A stretch of 64,000 bases of DNA. Source: Lingula anatina. Its lineage: Eukaryota > Brachiopoda > Lingulata > Lingulida > Lingulidae. Of the stretch, positions 49,901 through 58,085 are shown piece after piece. Positions within the stretch are counted from its first letter, which is position 1. Every line of letters begins with the position of its first letter. The notes below the pieces were generated by a model. The model did not search any database. It worked only from the letters and a program-made list of their open reading frames with translations, and was not told the origin of the DNA. The stretch spans positions 225,531 to 289,530 of the forward strand of contig NW_019775482.1 in NCBI RefSeq assembly GCF_001039355.2, read 5' to 3'. Made by a program: the position numbers and the translations under genes.

Positions 49901-52900
49901 ACGCACAGTTCCAACGTGGAGCGACAGTCGTGCCAGCCCCATGAGCGGCCAAATTTAGATCCACCCGTAATTGAAGCCAGCTATCGCATCAAACTCCCCG
50001 ATACACATAAGATCAGGTTTGTTTCAGTACAATAGATGCCTTTCTGAAACTGATTTAACTGAACAGCAGGCAAGCATGTTTTCCTTTCCCTCCCGTTTTT
50101 AAAAGATAGTATTTTTGATAGATATTTGAGCTCCATGTCATTTTCTTTTAATGGGGGACCACTTTCATTTATTACAAACATATTCAAGGAACAATTTTTT
50201 TTTCACTTCTGTGTGACAACCAATTATGGAATATACCTGTTTCCCCTTCCTATTTCTCAAAACAATCTATCAAAATACAAACTGACAAATAATATCTTCT
50301 AAAAATAGCAAATTTGTCTAAAATATCTCATAAAAATGAAAGCACCTGGTATTCAAGTCAACCACTCTTGGGTTATATTGCAGACAAGGTCTCCATCCAC
50401 ACCCACGTTTTCAATTAACTCCAGCAAGATGAAACTGTCTGCAGATAAAATGCCAGCTGAAATACCAGCGCAAACAATACGAGTTTGTCCTATACAAACC
50501 AGCAGGGGCACCTGTAACACCTCCCCTCCCATTTGTTTCTACCGCTACCATTTCAATAAAAAAACCCTGCTTTTGTTTTTACGCCACCGAACACTATCTT
50601 TTCCCATGTTGGATGGATCAAAATGCCAAATTTGACCTTAATTTTTTTTCTGCGATAGCAGTCCCAAGTATACTGCTCTATAAAAACAGGTGCTGTTTGC
50701 ATATGTTTATTTGGCACATATATCACCATGATATCCAACTGTATTTACAGCTTGGATGATTCTTATATCATTGCGTTCGTTTCTCACACTATGGTAGTAA
50801 TACAAAATAATATCACCCGAGGCAATAAAACTTGTAGTACGATAAAAGTAGCATAGAATTTAATAAGCCCAAAGTGGCTACAGGTTTAGTAGTGGTAGAG
50901 AACGGAGTCGTTGCAACAGAAGAAACGGCGTCAATGAACTGTACTTGGCGTCAAGTACATACTCTAACCTGGAGCCTGTTTAACAATAATAGAACTTAAG
51001 CTTAAAAGTTGACCTGTACTTTTAGAACAAATTGTTAGTTTTCTCTGACCCAAGTTAATTCCCTGGTAGACCAATTTCATGAAATATTAGTTTTGCAATG
51101 AGAAAGAAAAGTTTACTGTTTCCAACATAATAATAGGCTTTAGGAAACTCCTGCACAAATTTTGCTGAACCGAAGAAGACCAAAAACTGTGAGGTTCTCT
51201 CAGTACACACTCTCTCTTCACAACAACCTTTTTCCTCACAAAACATCAAGGACTTCAATTTTTTTTCTTCTTTTTAGGAATAAAAAAGGTGTCACGATCA
51301 TATAATACCATCCTGTTATCTCCACACCTGCCATCCACCAGTCTCACCACATCTTTCTGTCACAGCACAAAGTGGGTCTTAACACTGGCTAAAAAAACCT
51401 ATTAACTTCCGTCACCCTGTCAACCCTCCCCAGCAAGACACTCTCCTTTCTATTATACACACCAAGGGCCATTCCTCATTTATACCATTGGGAAACACAA
51501 GGATAGATTAGGACTTTGATTTGTTATCCTCATCTTGGGCACGGCAGACTCGCAACACNTTTAGGAATAAAAAAGGTGTCACGATCATATAATACCATCC
51601 TGTTATCTCCACACCTGCCATCCACCAGTCTCACCACATCTTTCTGTCACAGCACAAAGTGGGTCTTAACACTGGCTAAAAAAACCTATTAACTTCCGTC
51701 ACCCTGTCAACCCTCCCCAGCAAGACACTCTCCTTTCTATTATACACACCAAGGGCCATTCCTCATTTATACCATTGGGAAACACAAGGATAGATTGGGA
51801 CTTTGATTTGTTATCCTCGTCTTGGTCACGGCAGACTCGCAACATGGGCCCTAAATCAGGATACTCAGTGAAGAGAGACTGATATGACAACACCTGCCTC
51901 TGAGGTGTTATTAAAACTCCAAACTTATCCCCGTGCAGATCAATCAGTGTCAGAGTCACCATGGAAACCAAAAAAGTCCCCCCTCCCTTTTGTTAGACTA
52001 TACTGTTTAGGTATACAGGCAAGCTAGACTTGTGACGGGACTGGTGTAGTGATAGCCTATCAGGATTGTCACGCAACCACAGACAAGTCAATGAGGACGA
52101 GATTTGGTTTCCAAGGTGATAAATTAAAAAAAAAAAAAACTGTGTCTGGAATGAACTGAATGTTAGGATGGGGAGCTGGGATTCCCTTTGCATTCCATAT
52201 TGATAAGGTTTTTCAGTTTATTTTTCTCATCAAATCTATACACTGTACCAAGTTTACTGTAATTCTCTTTCATGGGTAACAGAATTGACAAAACATTCTA
52301 TTATTTTCAGGCCTATTGGTAGGGGTATGGGGGTGCTGGAAAGTGTATGCTCTGAATGAAAATTTCATTAAAGTTCTATTACGTTTCTCAAACTGGACTT
52401 ACTAAGAGGGTAAAAAGATCCACCTTTTCAGAAAATGAAATCCTTTGAAAACTTTGGCAACAGGCCTGATTTGAGAAAGTCACAGAAGCGTCAAACATCT
52501 TGGAACAACACACTTGCCTTTATTCCACAATAAATCACAAGATGAATCTATTATACATGGTCATCAGACCTAGTTGTACAGTGGGACAGAATACCACAAA
52601 CACTCTTTAAATTCCTTTTTGTAATTCTTAGTCTCAGCTTTGACTCTCAGGGTGTCTATAGTAAATTTGCCCAGAGCAAATCACTAAAGGAAACTTTCCC
52701 CAGAAACACTCAGTGGCAGGCAGGGTGAGGTAGTCCATCATTCCTGGCAATTGGCACCAGGGGCTTAATTAGCCATCAGTTCCAGACACCAAATAGACCC
52801 AGAGATGGGAAGGAAATTGGGTTTCTATTAAAAAACTGCCTCTTTTAAGTGAATTACATGATGTTTTACTGACACTCCTATCTTTAGCTGACAAAGTGAT

Positions 52901-55900
52901 AGCAAGTCTATCAGTAAGGGGGAGAAAAAATTCTACAACCAATGTTGTAATTTTTCTTAACTGCAAAATATGTTTGTAGCTTGCTTTTCCAGGAAATGGC
53001 TCCTGACTCTATATTCTTATCTAAAAACAAATATCAGGGGAGGAAATGGTTGTTTTAAGTGTTCACATACTTTTGAAACACTGTAAGAAGATCTGTAGTG
53101 TTTTCCCCAATGCTAACACCTTCCTGTGTGAAACCAATTATCTTTCAACAAGCAAATGAAGTAACTGTGCAATTACAACGAAAAAATTCACCGATAGGGT
53201 ACTCGGGGTTCCTTAAGAGAGTTGAGAGTTTGAAGAGGCGCACCCAAATAAAACTGACACGCTTAAGTGCATTATCTAAAAGCCCCCTTAGAGACATGGC
53301 TGCTCTTTCCTCTGTCTGGTACGTGTTGGAACTTCTGCTTTAATTAAAAGGTGCTACCTTACAGGGTGTTGAAAAGAATGAAGTCTGGTTGCATAAAAGA
53401 TGTCAGATTTTTTCAACACATTAATACCCTTAAACCCAGAGCGTGTTATGACTTAAGGTTATTATTTACAGAATTTTATACCACTTTCCACAACAGAGTG
53501 TAAACACATTTGTATAAGTATGTTTCATGTATGACACAGCCCAAAACAGTTTTCAGACACTCAAATGACTGCAAGGCAAATCTCTACATGAATTATAAGC
53601 AGACGTATGGGCTTACGATAAAATCTCTCCTATAGACATCAAATTAAAGACTGACAACTGACAGAAAATTAACCAATTAACAAAACCAGCCTCAAGCTCT
53701 CTTTCAGTCAATATTCCCTTCATTAAACGAACCCTGCCATTCCATTTTTTGCTGGAGTTGGGGAGAGATGCCTGGAATAGTGCACCTGGCTGACCTCTGT
53801 GGCCAAAAATATGTACCAAACTTCACCATTAGACCAATTTCTACATGGAAAATCTGCCTGCATCATATGCTGATAAGACTTTCACAGGGAAAGGGCACTA
53901 TGTGTTACTTAAATTTGGATACACTTTGCCATTTTATAAAGTTTCCTGGGCAAAAACATACCATCTTCCTTTGATTTATCGACTCCATTACATCTTTCAA
54001 ATTTGGAGAGATGGTACTAGCAGAGTTGCCAACTAAAAAGGTTTATCTTTATTTTTAAGGAATTCACATTTTTCACAGTAGGCTTGCACCCATTCACCTA
54101 CTGAGTTCTCAACAAGGCCTCAAAATAAAATATTTTACATGGCATGTTTTTCTTCTAAATAACCATTTAAAAAGTTCAGCCTCAAAGCTGCTGCTTTCAC
54201 TTTCAAATGTAGATCCAAAAACTTTCTCCAACTCACAAAATCCAGAAAAAAAAGAACTTTTGGTTACAACTGGTTCACATATGTTCTCCCTTTTCTGCAA
54301 TTTCATCTACCACGAAAAAGTTGGAGTTCTTCATTCCCATTGCTTTTTTAAAAGTGTCTGGTTACAGTGTTACATAGTGGAGTTTAGACGGCAGACTGCT
54401 GTAACACCTGGTAATCATAACTAGACTCAATAGTCACGGTTCCACTTAGTACACAGTAGAACACACTCTTCTAATCCCATCCTGATGAGCACATAGTGCT
54501 GGCATTCTTAGGATGTGAATTCCAGTTCAGCAAAAAGAAAAGAAGATTCATAAAAAAATGAATAAATAATTAAAAATAAAATTAATTGGAAAATCATCCT
54601 CTTCCAGTGGAAATACACATAACTCAAGAAAGACCTTTACAACCAGGTAAAATAAAAGAATTGGCCAAATTAGGAGAAAATGGCAGTGATCTTCGGTGAA
54701 TAGTTCAGCTAAATAGTAGTGCAGAGATATAGAGGTGAATGTACTGAATTGCAGAGGGCTTTCTCAGGGCCAGATTTAACTGGGGTTCTTGGCCTTCCAA
54801 AAAATTCTGAAATATTCACATGTTCTAATTTTCCACTCTTAAAACTGTCAGAAAGCAAAAGTGAAATCCACACTGAATGGGAAATACCTCTAGTGAAAAA
54901 AGATGCTTAAAATTTTTCTCAGCTTGAAAAAAATCAAGTTGTTTAAAAACATTACAAATGAGAAGGAAGAAACAGAAGATAAAGACTGACGAGACTTTTT
55001 TTTTCTCTACTGGCAAAGAGAAGGACTCAAGGATTTCTCAGTATTTCTCCCAGATGCTAATATATTCAGAAGTAATTACAACAGAGGTGATAGAGAGGCT
55101 ATCTGGAAGCACCAGCGCTGTGGGGAATGTTCAATTATGATTTTTAGCATATCTCACAGATTTCTCATGATGGACCAAATGACCAGTAGAAAAATCTTTA
55201 AATCTGAAAATAGGTTAAGCAAGAGCAAATGTTACTAGTTGCCCAAGAAATGTTCTATTAATTTACAACAGCTGGAATGGCATTTTCTGAAATTCTTCAG
55301 CATTTATTTTAAATTTCTTTATTTCACATGAACCGAAGGCAAACAACCATTCAGTAACATGAAACTGCCACTTTCCTCTTTTTCTTTAGAAGAGCTCAGA
55401 GTTAGTTTTTTTCCTGAAAAAATTTATACGTATAATTTTTATCCAGTATATACTTACTGCTTATTTTAAGTTGGATTTGTTTTGTTGAATCTTTCTTCTT
55501 TCCACTGACAGTATTTTTCACTATACAGCTGTAGAGGCCCTGGTCACTCTGCCGGACAGCTCCGATGTGAAGGTTACCACTCGGGTGAAGCTTGTACCTC
55601 TCTGAAAGTTTTGATTATTACACTTAAATAGAGATAATTTCCATTCATAACAAAGGAAAATAATGAATGCTGCTAATTGGTTTAGTTTTGATCTTTTTTT
55701 TCATTAAACTTAATCCTTTGTCAACCAGGTTTATATTTCTATACTAGTTGCCATCAAGTATTGACTGCCAATCTTTATTTTTTCATTACTAAAGAAATGT
55801 AACACAGAATATCAGTTTGGCCCCTCTAATTTCAAATCATCTAAACATACAAGTAGCTTTGCATTGCCTATAAAAAGATAACATTTTGGTAAATCAAAAT

Positions 55901-56825
55901 ATCTGATGGTCAAAGATTTGAAATCATTTTCATTTTATGCATCTGCATCTTCCATTTTTTCCCATTTTTTATGTGTAAAATACCAAAAAGGTCTTTAGAT
56001 AACCACCTACCAGTTGACTTATCTATTGTTGTACTATTAATCTCAAATATTGCAACTGGTGTGGGTTCGCCCTTGGGAATTTCACAGGGGATCACAGCTG
56101 TGTTGCCTTCTGTTGCATTCACCACCACAACCTCAATGCCTCGAGATTGACCTCCATTTGTGAAATGACCCAATCCTTTAAAAGAAAATTTCTCTGATTA
56201 ACAACTTTGACTCAAACAAATCGAGTGCTTCAAAGTTAAATAAACTTACTAGCAAACATATGGCAAAAAGTTTTGATACAGAAACCAACATATACCATAA
56301 TTTGAAATACACAGGCTTTTAGCAAGAAGCATACCCTACTTCCAGCTTGCTTCTTCCTTATTTCAGAGCTCTTTCTACAAAAAGAAGCCACTTTATCAGT
56401 AGGTTTTTCAAGATGACAAAATGGGGGGGGGGGGGGGGGGGGGGGTTATAAATTGCTTATTTTCTCTGAATACTGTTAGGAAACCATAAAAGATGTCAAA
56501 TTGAAAGTAAAATTAAAGAGTTTATTATATCTGATACACTTACGTGCTCTATGTAACTTTGCAGGTTTGCTTAATATTGTTCCTTCGGGAGTGCTCCCCA
56601 CACACATATATGTCCCTGCATGTCTTTTGGCCTTAAATGCTGATATATGTAAGGAATTGTCCGCCCTGATCTGCATGCGATCATCAGTACTTGGTTCAAT
56701 GTAATGTCCATTGTACTTCCATCGAATTTCAGCTGTAGGTGGTGCCACTTGGCAAGATAAGACCACCTCTGCATTTTTCTTCACAACTTGGGACTCTGGT
56801 TCCACAACAAAACTTGGGAGCACTT
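21807..56825 (-). CDS. CDON/BOC (Ihog) family Hedgehog co-receptor, 20 exons, N-terminus missing
   Basis: Type I membrane protein of the CDON/BOC/Ihog family, whose members bind Hedgehog at the cell surface and act with Patched. Exons on the primary haplotype run from Ig1 (56544-56825) to the stop at 21807 and total 3,818 nt. Every GT-AG junction keeps one frame, giving about 1,271 residues, close to vertebrate CDON. Order: Ig1 about 1-94, Ig2 95-197, Ig3 198-292, Ig4 293-407 with linker, Fn1 408-524, Ser/Asn linker and Ig5 525-656, Fn2 657-815, Fn3 816-907, transmembrane about 966-988, cytoplasmic tail to 1271. Fn3 has the CDON-like KMQCFN and SDFSN motifs. Ig-region junctions are all phase 1. 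The first exon starts in phase 1, so the signal-peptide exon lies further 5', probably beyond 64000. The allelic blocks 40044-51558 and 60073-64000 repeat some exons and are not extra domains. CDON versus BOC cannot be decided; one pro-orthologue is likely in an invertebrate. Confidence 0.88.
22155..22354 (-). CDS. Hedgehog co-receptor exon: cytoplasmic tail with basic cluster
   Basis: 200 nt, phase 2 in and phase 1 out. The acceptor follows eight T (TTTTTTTTCAG) and the donor is GTAAGT. It carries an Arg/Lys run (KHKRRRKRPSRE) that could serve as a nuclear-localisation-like or membrane-charge motif; function not known. Confidence 0.82.
22708..22735. repeat. Pentanucleotide microsatellite (TGCAT)n
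   Basis: Five or more consecutive units in the intron between two cytoplasmic-tail exons, about 20 bases from the donor at 22757. Confidence 0.75.
22757..22853 (-). CDS. Hedgehog co-receptor exon: cytoplasmic tail segment
   Basis: 97 nt, phase 1 in and phase 2 out, acceptor CTTTCAG, donor GTATGA. It encodes SDPPDYSAIRLHNNY. It is too short for the 60-residue ORF threshold but is placed by splice signals and frame continuity. Confidence 0.78.
23267..23402 (-). CDS. Hedgehog co-receptor exon: cytoplasmic tail, Pro/Tyr/Asn-rich
   Basis: 136 nt, phase 0 in and phase 1 out, donor GTGAGC. The acceptor is taken at CCTCTTCAG; an in-frame alternative 12 nt upstream (TTATCAG) would add FPLQ. It encodes NPDDPYTTQSTL and several tyrosines. 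No known domain. Confidence 0.8.
23693..23961 (-). CDS. Hedgehog co-receptor exon: cytoplasmic tail, Asn/Gly repeats and acidic patch
   Basis: 269 nt, phase 1 in and phase 0 out, acceptor ATTTTAG, donor GTTAGT. It encodes ARYKFQDP, then repeated NGH/NGxxxNG units (LSNGHAGNGHIPNGNG), then acidic HNSDNEEEAISENE. Repeated Asn-Gly units also occur in the CDON cytoplasmic tail. Confidence 0.88.
24147..24320 (-). CDS. Hedgehog co-receptor exon: transmembrane segment
   Basis: 174 nt, phase 1-1, acceptor AATTCTAG, donor GTAAGT. An acidic stretch and one NST glycosylation site come first, then a hydrophobic helix (LLYMVLGVVLGVMMLLLV) and a basic stop-transfer region WKQRQQRR. CDON has LYLIVGCVLGVMVLILM followed by WKNRQQ at the same place. 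Confidence 0.92.
24363..24391. repeat. (GA)n microsatellite
   Basis: About 14 GA units in the intron next to the transmembrane exon acceptor (24320). Confidence 0.8.
24573..24668 (-). CDS. Hedgehog co-receptor exon: juxtamembrane Pro/Thr linker
   Basis: 96 nt, phase 1-1, acceptor TCTCTCTAG, donor GTAGGT. It encodes a Pro, Gly and Thr rich stalk (PFPTGILTPVTRPPG) between Fn3 and the membrane. No domain is visible. A symmetric 96-nt exon could be skipped without a frame change. Confidence 0.82.
25094..25316 (-). CDS. Hedgehog co-receptor exon: fibronectin III domain 3
   Basis: 223 nt, phase 0 in and phase 1 out, acceptor TTATTTCAG, donor GTATTT. It carries GFWIHYKPYN and SFKMQCFNLAGASDFSN, which parallel GFYIYYRP and DIKMQCFNEGGESEFSN of vertebrate CDON Fn3. 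This is the strongest family signature in the gene. Confidence 0.92.
25500..25541. repeat. A-tract and (AT)n microsatellite
   Basis: A-run followed by about 12 AT units within the Fn3 intron. Confidence 0.75.
25684..25862 (-). CDS. Hedgehog co-receptor exon: Fn domain 2, second half, and start of Fn3
   Basis: 179 nt, phase 1 in and phase 0 out, acceptor TATTTCAG, donor GTAAGC. It contains SYKFRIAAVYSNNDN, almost the same as the Fn1 counterpart, then the first strands of Fn3 ending EIEWQ. The phase change marks the start of the 3' part of the gene. Confidence 0.9.
26289..26639 (-). CDS. Hedgehog co-receptor exon: basic linker and fibronectin III domain 2, first half
   Basis: 351 nt, phase 1-1, acceptor TTCTTCAG, donor GTAAAG. 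A linker rich in Arg, Pro, Thr and Gly leads to PPSRPAVTQLSDSS. Then come the Fn tryptophan (MLEWSVPPNDG) and a strongly basic strand, FRVQYKRHKRRGNKGRW, followed by DIPDNQFRYEL. This pattern matches Ihog Fn1 and CDON Fn2. In Ihog this domain binds Hedgehog through heparin, and the basic cluster fits that role. The functional assignment is inference from family resemblance. Confidence 0.9.
28122..28306. mobile_element. Inverted-repeat element beside the Ig5 exon
   Basis: Left end CGGGGCAGCGCTAGCA then a T-run and TTAGTTAAAT. Right end, complemented, reads CTCGGGTGGCGCTAAAAC then TTAGCCAAATGG. Ends 38 bases from the Ig5 exon donor (28344). Confidence 0.45.
28344..28739 (-). CDS. Hedgehog co-receptor exon: Ser/Asn-rich linker and a fifth Ig domain between Fn1 and Fn2
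   Basis: 396 nt, phase 1-1, acceptor CTTCACAG, donor GTAAAC. It encodes a linker of about 40 residues rich in Ser, Asn and Thr (TTSSSIASTNSGSN), then one complete Ig domain with the first cysteine in AVLYCIAEG, tryptophan in ELRWRQEGRP, and the second cysteine in GAYMCVAVNRFG. Unlike Ig2-Ig4 it is not interrupted by an intron. It sits on contiguous sequence between Fn1 (29637) and Fn2 (26639), and both junctions close in frame. In described CDON/BOC and Ihog proteins all Ig domains precede the Fn domains, so this order is unusual. A misjoin at about 28731, where the allelic contig happens to end, remains possible. Confidence 0.85.
28868..28903. repeat. (GT)n microsatellite, allele-variable
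   Basis: GT run ending in GC units. The allelic copy at 40181-40218 has a different, interrupted length. Confidence 0.8.
29637..29786 (-). CDS. Hedgehog co-receptor exon: fibronectin III domain 1, second half (primary haplotype)
   Basis: 150 nt, phase 1-1, acceptor CTCCCTAG, donor GTGAGG. It encodes PYKFRIAAVYSNGEE and FKLLQAP, then an acidic linker. It resembles the second half of Fn2 (25684-25862) more closely than it resembles Fn3. It splices in frame to Ig5 (G plus TC gives Val). Confidence 0.9.
30105..30305 (-). CDS. Hedgehog co-receptor exon: fibronectin III domain 1, first half (primary haplotype)
   Basis: 201 nt, phase 1-1, acceptor TTTTTCAG, donor GTAAAC. It begins with a PPTMPEV strand A, then the Fn tryptophan in LLKWSVP and the strand FKVQYKEEG. 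It carries two extra cysteines (SACSACMF), which FnIII folds normally lack. The split point LRTG, then IPYKFRIAAVYSN, is the same as in Fn2. Confidence 0.9.
30775..30960 (-). CDS. Hedgehog co-receptor exon: Ig domain 4, second half, plus Ser/Gly linker (primary haplotype)
   Basis: 186 nt, phase 1-1, acceptor TTTTCAG, donor GTAATG. It has the closing Ig motif GIWQCLVSNKYGA, then a linker rich in Ser, Gly, Asn and Glu leading to Fn1. The allele 42319-42504 differs by G/E and A/T in the linker. Confidence 0.88.
31766..31924 (-). CDS. Hedgehog co-receptor exon: Ig domain 4, first half (primary haplotype)
   Basis: 159 nt, phase 1-1, acceptor GATTCAG, donor GTAAGA. It starts VPPEITNAPSN, typical of an I-set strand A, with the cysteine in VTFHCETYG and tryptophan in TQWVHDGEP. 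Confidence 0.9.
32256..32385. mobile_element. Small inverted-repeat element in intron (allele at about 43765-43895)
   Basis: GCTGGACCGTCTGCC and GGCTGAAAACTTC on the left pair with GAAGTTTTC and GGCAGACATTCAGTCCA on the right. Confidence 0.4.
32462..32572 (-). CDS. Hedgehog co-receptor exon: Ig domain 3, second half (primary haplotype)
   Basis: 111 nt, phase 1-1. The acceptor follows a long T-rich tract ending GATTCTAG and the donor is GTGAGC. It contains the second Ig cysteine in GTYICRGDNE. The allele at 43972-44082 reads GTYICSGDNE. Confidence 0.88.
34672..34886. mobile_element. MITE of the TAGATCGATC family in the Ig3 intron (allele at about 46160-46400)
   Basis: Inner arms CTCTTGCTGAATG..GATCAACACAC and GTGTGTTTATCTG..CAGCAAGAG. 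The right end carries GGATCGATCTA and ATTGGGAATAAGCCC, related to the element starting GGGCGTATTCCCATAGA at 16083. Present in both alleles, so older than their split. Confidence 0.5.
35962..36135 (-). CDS. Hedgehog co-receptor exon: Ig domain 3, first half (primary haplotype)
   Basis: 174 nt, phase 1-1, acceptor AATTCCAG, donor GTAAGT. It encodes the front half of Ig3 with the cysteine in LTLECAVGG and tryptophan in PRVSWDKYGG. The allelic exon 47466-47639 differs at eight bases, three of them changing residues (H/R, S/P, A/T). Confidence 0.9.
41164..41313 (-). CDS. Allelic copy of the Fn1 second-half exon (second haplotype)
   Basis: 150 nt equivalent of 29637-29786 with the same encoded residues. 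The second-haplotype contig ends on its left at 40044, inside what would be the start of the Ig5 exon, so no second allele of Ig5 is present here. Confidence 0.8.
41629..41829 (-). CDS. Allelic copy of the Fn1 first-half exon (second haplotype)
   Basis: 201 nt equivalent of 30105-30305. The cysteine pair is kept (SACSTCMF), with A to T between the two cysteines. Confidence 0.8.
42319..42504 (-). CDS. Allelic copy of the Ig4 second-half exon (second haplotype)
   Basis: 186 nt equivalent of 30775-30960. Linker changes G to E and A to T; the Ig core is unchanged. Confidence 0.8.
43276..43434 (-). CDS. Allelic copy of the Ig4 first-half exon (second haplotype)
   Basis: 159 nt equivalent of 31766-31924. 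One residue change is seen (S to T in the stretch before VTFHC). Confidence 0.8.
43972..44082 (-). CDS. Allelic copy of the Ig3 second-half exon (second haplotype)
   Basis: 111 nt equivalent of 32462-32572. One residue change is seen (R to S after the Ig cysteine). Confidence 0.8.
47466..47639 (-). CDS. Allelic copy of the Ig3 first-half exon (second haplotype)
   Basis: 174 nt equivalent of 35962-36135 with identical splice junctions and eight base differences. It lies inside the 40044-51558 block bounded by single Ns. Confidence 0.8.
51560..51845. repeat. Contig-end overlap with 39757-40042
   Basis: 286 bases that read the same as 39757-40042, including positions where the block ending at 51558 differs (for example TTGGTCACGG against TTGGGCACGG). 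It shows that 40042 continues into 51846. Confidence 0.85.
51846..54711. other. Intron between Ig2 and Ig3, single copy
   Basis: AT-rich intronic sequence with no splice-supported exon. A 90-codon minus frame at 51699-51971 crosses the contig join and is not supported. Confidence 0.5.
55458..55601 (-). CDS. Hedgehog co-receptor exon: Ig domain 2, second half (primary haplotype)
   Basis: 144 nt, phase 1-1, acceptor CTTTCAG, donor GTAAGT. It contains HPSGNLHI followed by QGLYSCIVKN, matching the ILPSGNLQI and GSYKCAAYN motifs of CDON Ig2. The next exon in the mature order is Ig3 at 35962-36135. The apparent 19 kb intron is inflated by the allelic block 40044-51558; the real intron is about 7.5 kb. 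Confidence 0.88.
56011..56175 (-). CDS. Hedgehog co-receptor exon: Ig domain 2, first half (primary haplotype)
   Basis: 165 nt, phase 1-1, acceptor TTTTAAAG, donor GTAGGT. It encodes the front half of Ig2, with the cysteine in VIPCEIPKGEP, which parallels the CKVPESNP stretch of CDON Ig2. The domain is split here by an intron and completed by 55458-55601. Confidence 0.88.
56423..56445. repeat. G homopolymer, about 23 bp
   Basis: In the intron between Ig1 and Ig2. The other allele has only six G at the same site (61817-61822). Confidence 0.8.
56544..56825 (-). CDS. Hedgehog co-receptor exon: Ig domain 1 (primary haplotype)
   Basis: 282 nt, phase 1 at both ends. The acceptor follows a pyrimidine tract ending TTTACAG and the donor is GTAAGT. 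It encodes a complete I-set Ig domain with the first cysteine in VVLSCQ, tryptophan in IRWKYNG, and the second cysteine in GTYMCVG. It aligns by eye with CDON Ig1. The last base (C) joins GA of the next exon as CGA Arg. The allelic exon at 61922-62203 ends in A, giving AGA Arg. Confidence 0.9.
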
Positions 56826-56971
56826 CTGTAAATAAAGAAAATGAAAGTGAGGATTTCATTTCAAACAGGAACATAAAAGATTTACAGGTGAAGAATTCTA
56901 TGTAGTATATTAAACCTTTTATATGGCAGGCAATTAGGAAGCAGTATAGGCTAATAAAAAGACAACTGATC

Positions 56972-57156
56972 CTAAGATNCGAGAATGCACGAGAAATCAC
57001 GCTATTCGCTAAACACGGGTTAGGTACAATGGGGATTAAAATTAAGCCCGGCTATCAAAACAACTTAAGGGGAACAATAGAGCAATGTTTACCCGTACGA
57101 ACGTCTGGTCAAAGGGAAAATGCCGCTGTCCAATCTTTCTGTTTATTAGATCTTAG
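56972..57156. mobile_element. Polymorphic insertion with 7-bp terminal repeats and 7-bp target duplication
   Basis: Begins CTAAGAT and ends ATCTTAG, flanked on both sides by ACTGATC (56965-56971 and 57157-57163). The other allele has an empty site (ACTTATC, near 62343). The N at 56979 lies inside, so some internal sequence may be missing. Confidence 0.62.
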
Positions 57157-58031
57157 ACTGATCTAAGACCATTTCACAGACATTTTCCTGTTATCTCTGC
57201 AAGAAAGCTTCAATTATCTCTTAAACCTGCTCTCCAAGTTATCTTCACAAGCAATTTTCATACGCCATTAACACTGAGCTAGAGTTTCCCTATCTTGTAA
57301 AACTGCTCACGTTCACCCCAAGTGGTCCAATAAAGGGGCTGTGTTGGGTGGAACCAAGCATGTTCCAGGAAGCAATGGGGCTATTACGATCTCCGTAAGG
57401 TCATGTTGAACATTTCCTGCCTGAGCCAGATGGATCTTTGAAGGCAGGAGAACTGACATGAAGAGACCCCAAGACAACCTGGGCTAGTTACAAAGTGCTA
57501 GGTGGATGATTCAGGATTGCCTGTAGTATGAAACAAGGCCTGCCTAGCACCTGCCTCGGTTGAATTCTTCATTGAAATATTACTATGAACCAAGTTTGTG
57601 ATGAAAGATAATTTTTATGATTCCTTACACAAATTGGATATTTTTAGCATTACTACTTCATCTTATTTGTTCATTTATTCATTAAGTATTTCATTTATCA
57701 AATTTAATTTTTGGACACTAAAATTCTAGATTAATGGAATAGACAAAAAATAAAACAGACCAGAGTGATTTAACCTACAGACAGGGACTTTCCATCAAAA
57801 TAATGACCTGGGGAAGAAATCCCTCCAAATGCCATTTCATGCTTGTATAAAGAGAAAATCCACAGGTTTTGGTCATAGGTTGTGCACTCTCACCCAAAAC
57901 TGCCTTTAAACTTTTCTGAAAACATCCCTCTTACTGTTTTAATTCTTATCAAACTTTCTTATGTCAAACTTGGAATTATCCAGACAAATTTTAAGGCTTG
58001 TACTCAAACCGCCATTCAACCTGTTGGGAAG

Positions 58032-58032
<1 letters not shown>

Positions 58033-58085
<53 letters not shown>
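58033..58085. repeat. (ATT)n microsatellite
   Basis: About 17 units in the 5' intron. The allele near 63330-63352 has a much shorter run and lies next to about 90 bases absent here. Confidence 0.8.

Larger units (their letters stand above)
40044..51558. repeat. Second haplotype (uncollapsed allele) of 28731-40042
   Basis: Colinear with 28731-40042 from end to end, flanked by single Ns at 40043 and 51559. In the Ig3 first-half exon the two differ at 8 of 174 bases, and introns show small indels. Sequence right of 51559 first repeats 39757-40042 without visible difference before continuing, so the flanking contigs belong together and this block is a wedged-in allele. A real tandem duplication is much less likely. 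Confidence 0.88.

Noticed and set aside
51699-51971. 90-codon minus frame with protein-like composition
   Set aside because: It runs from unique sequence into the contig overlap, has no splice signals fitting the receptor frame and no motif I recognise.
58033-58085. Poly-Ile / poly-Asn open frames
   Set aside because: They are translations of an (ATT)n microsatellite.
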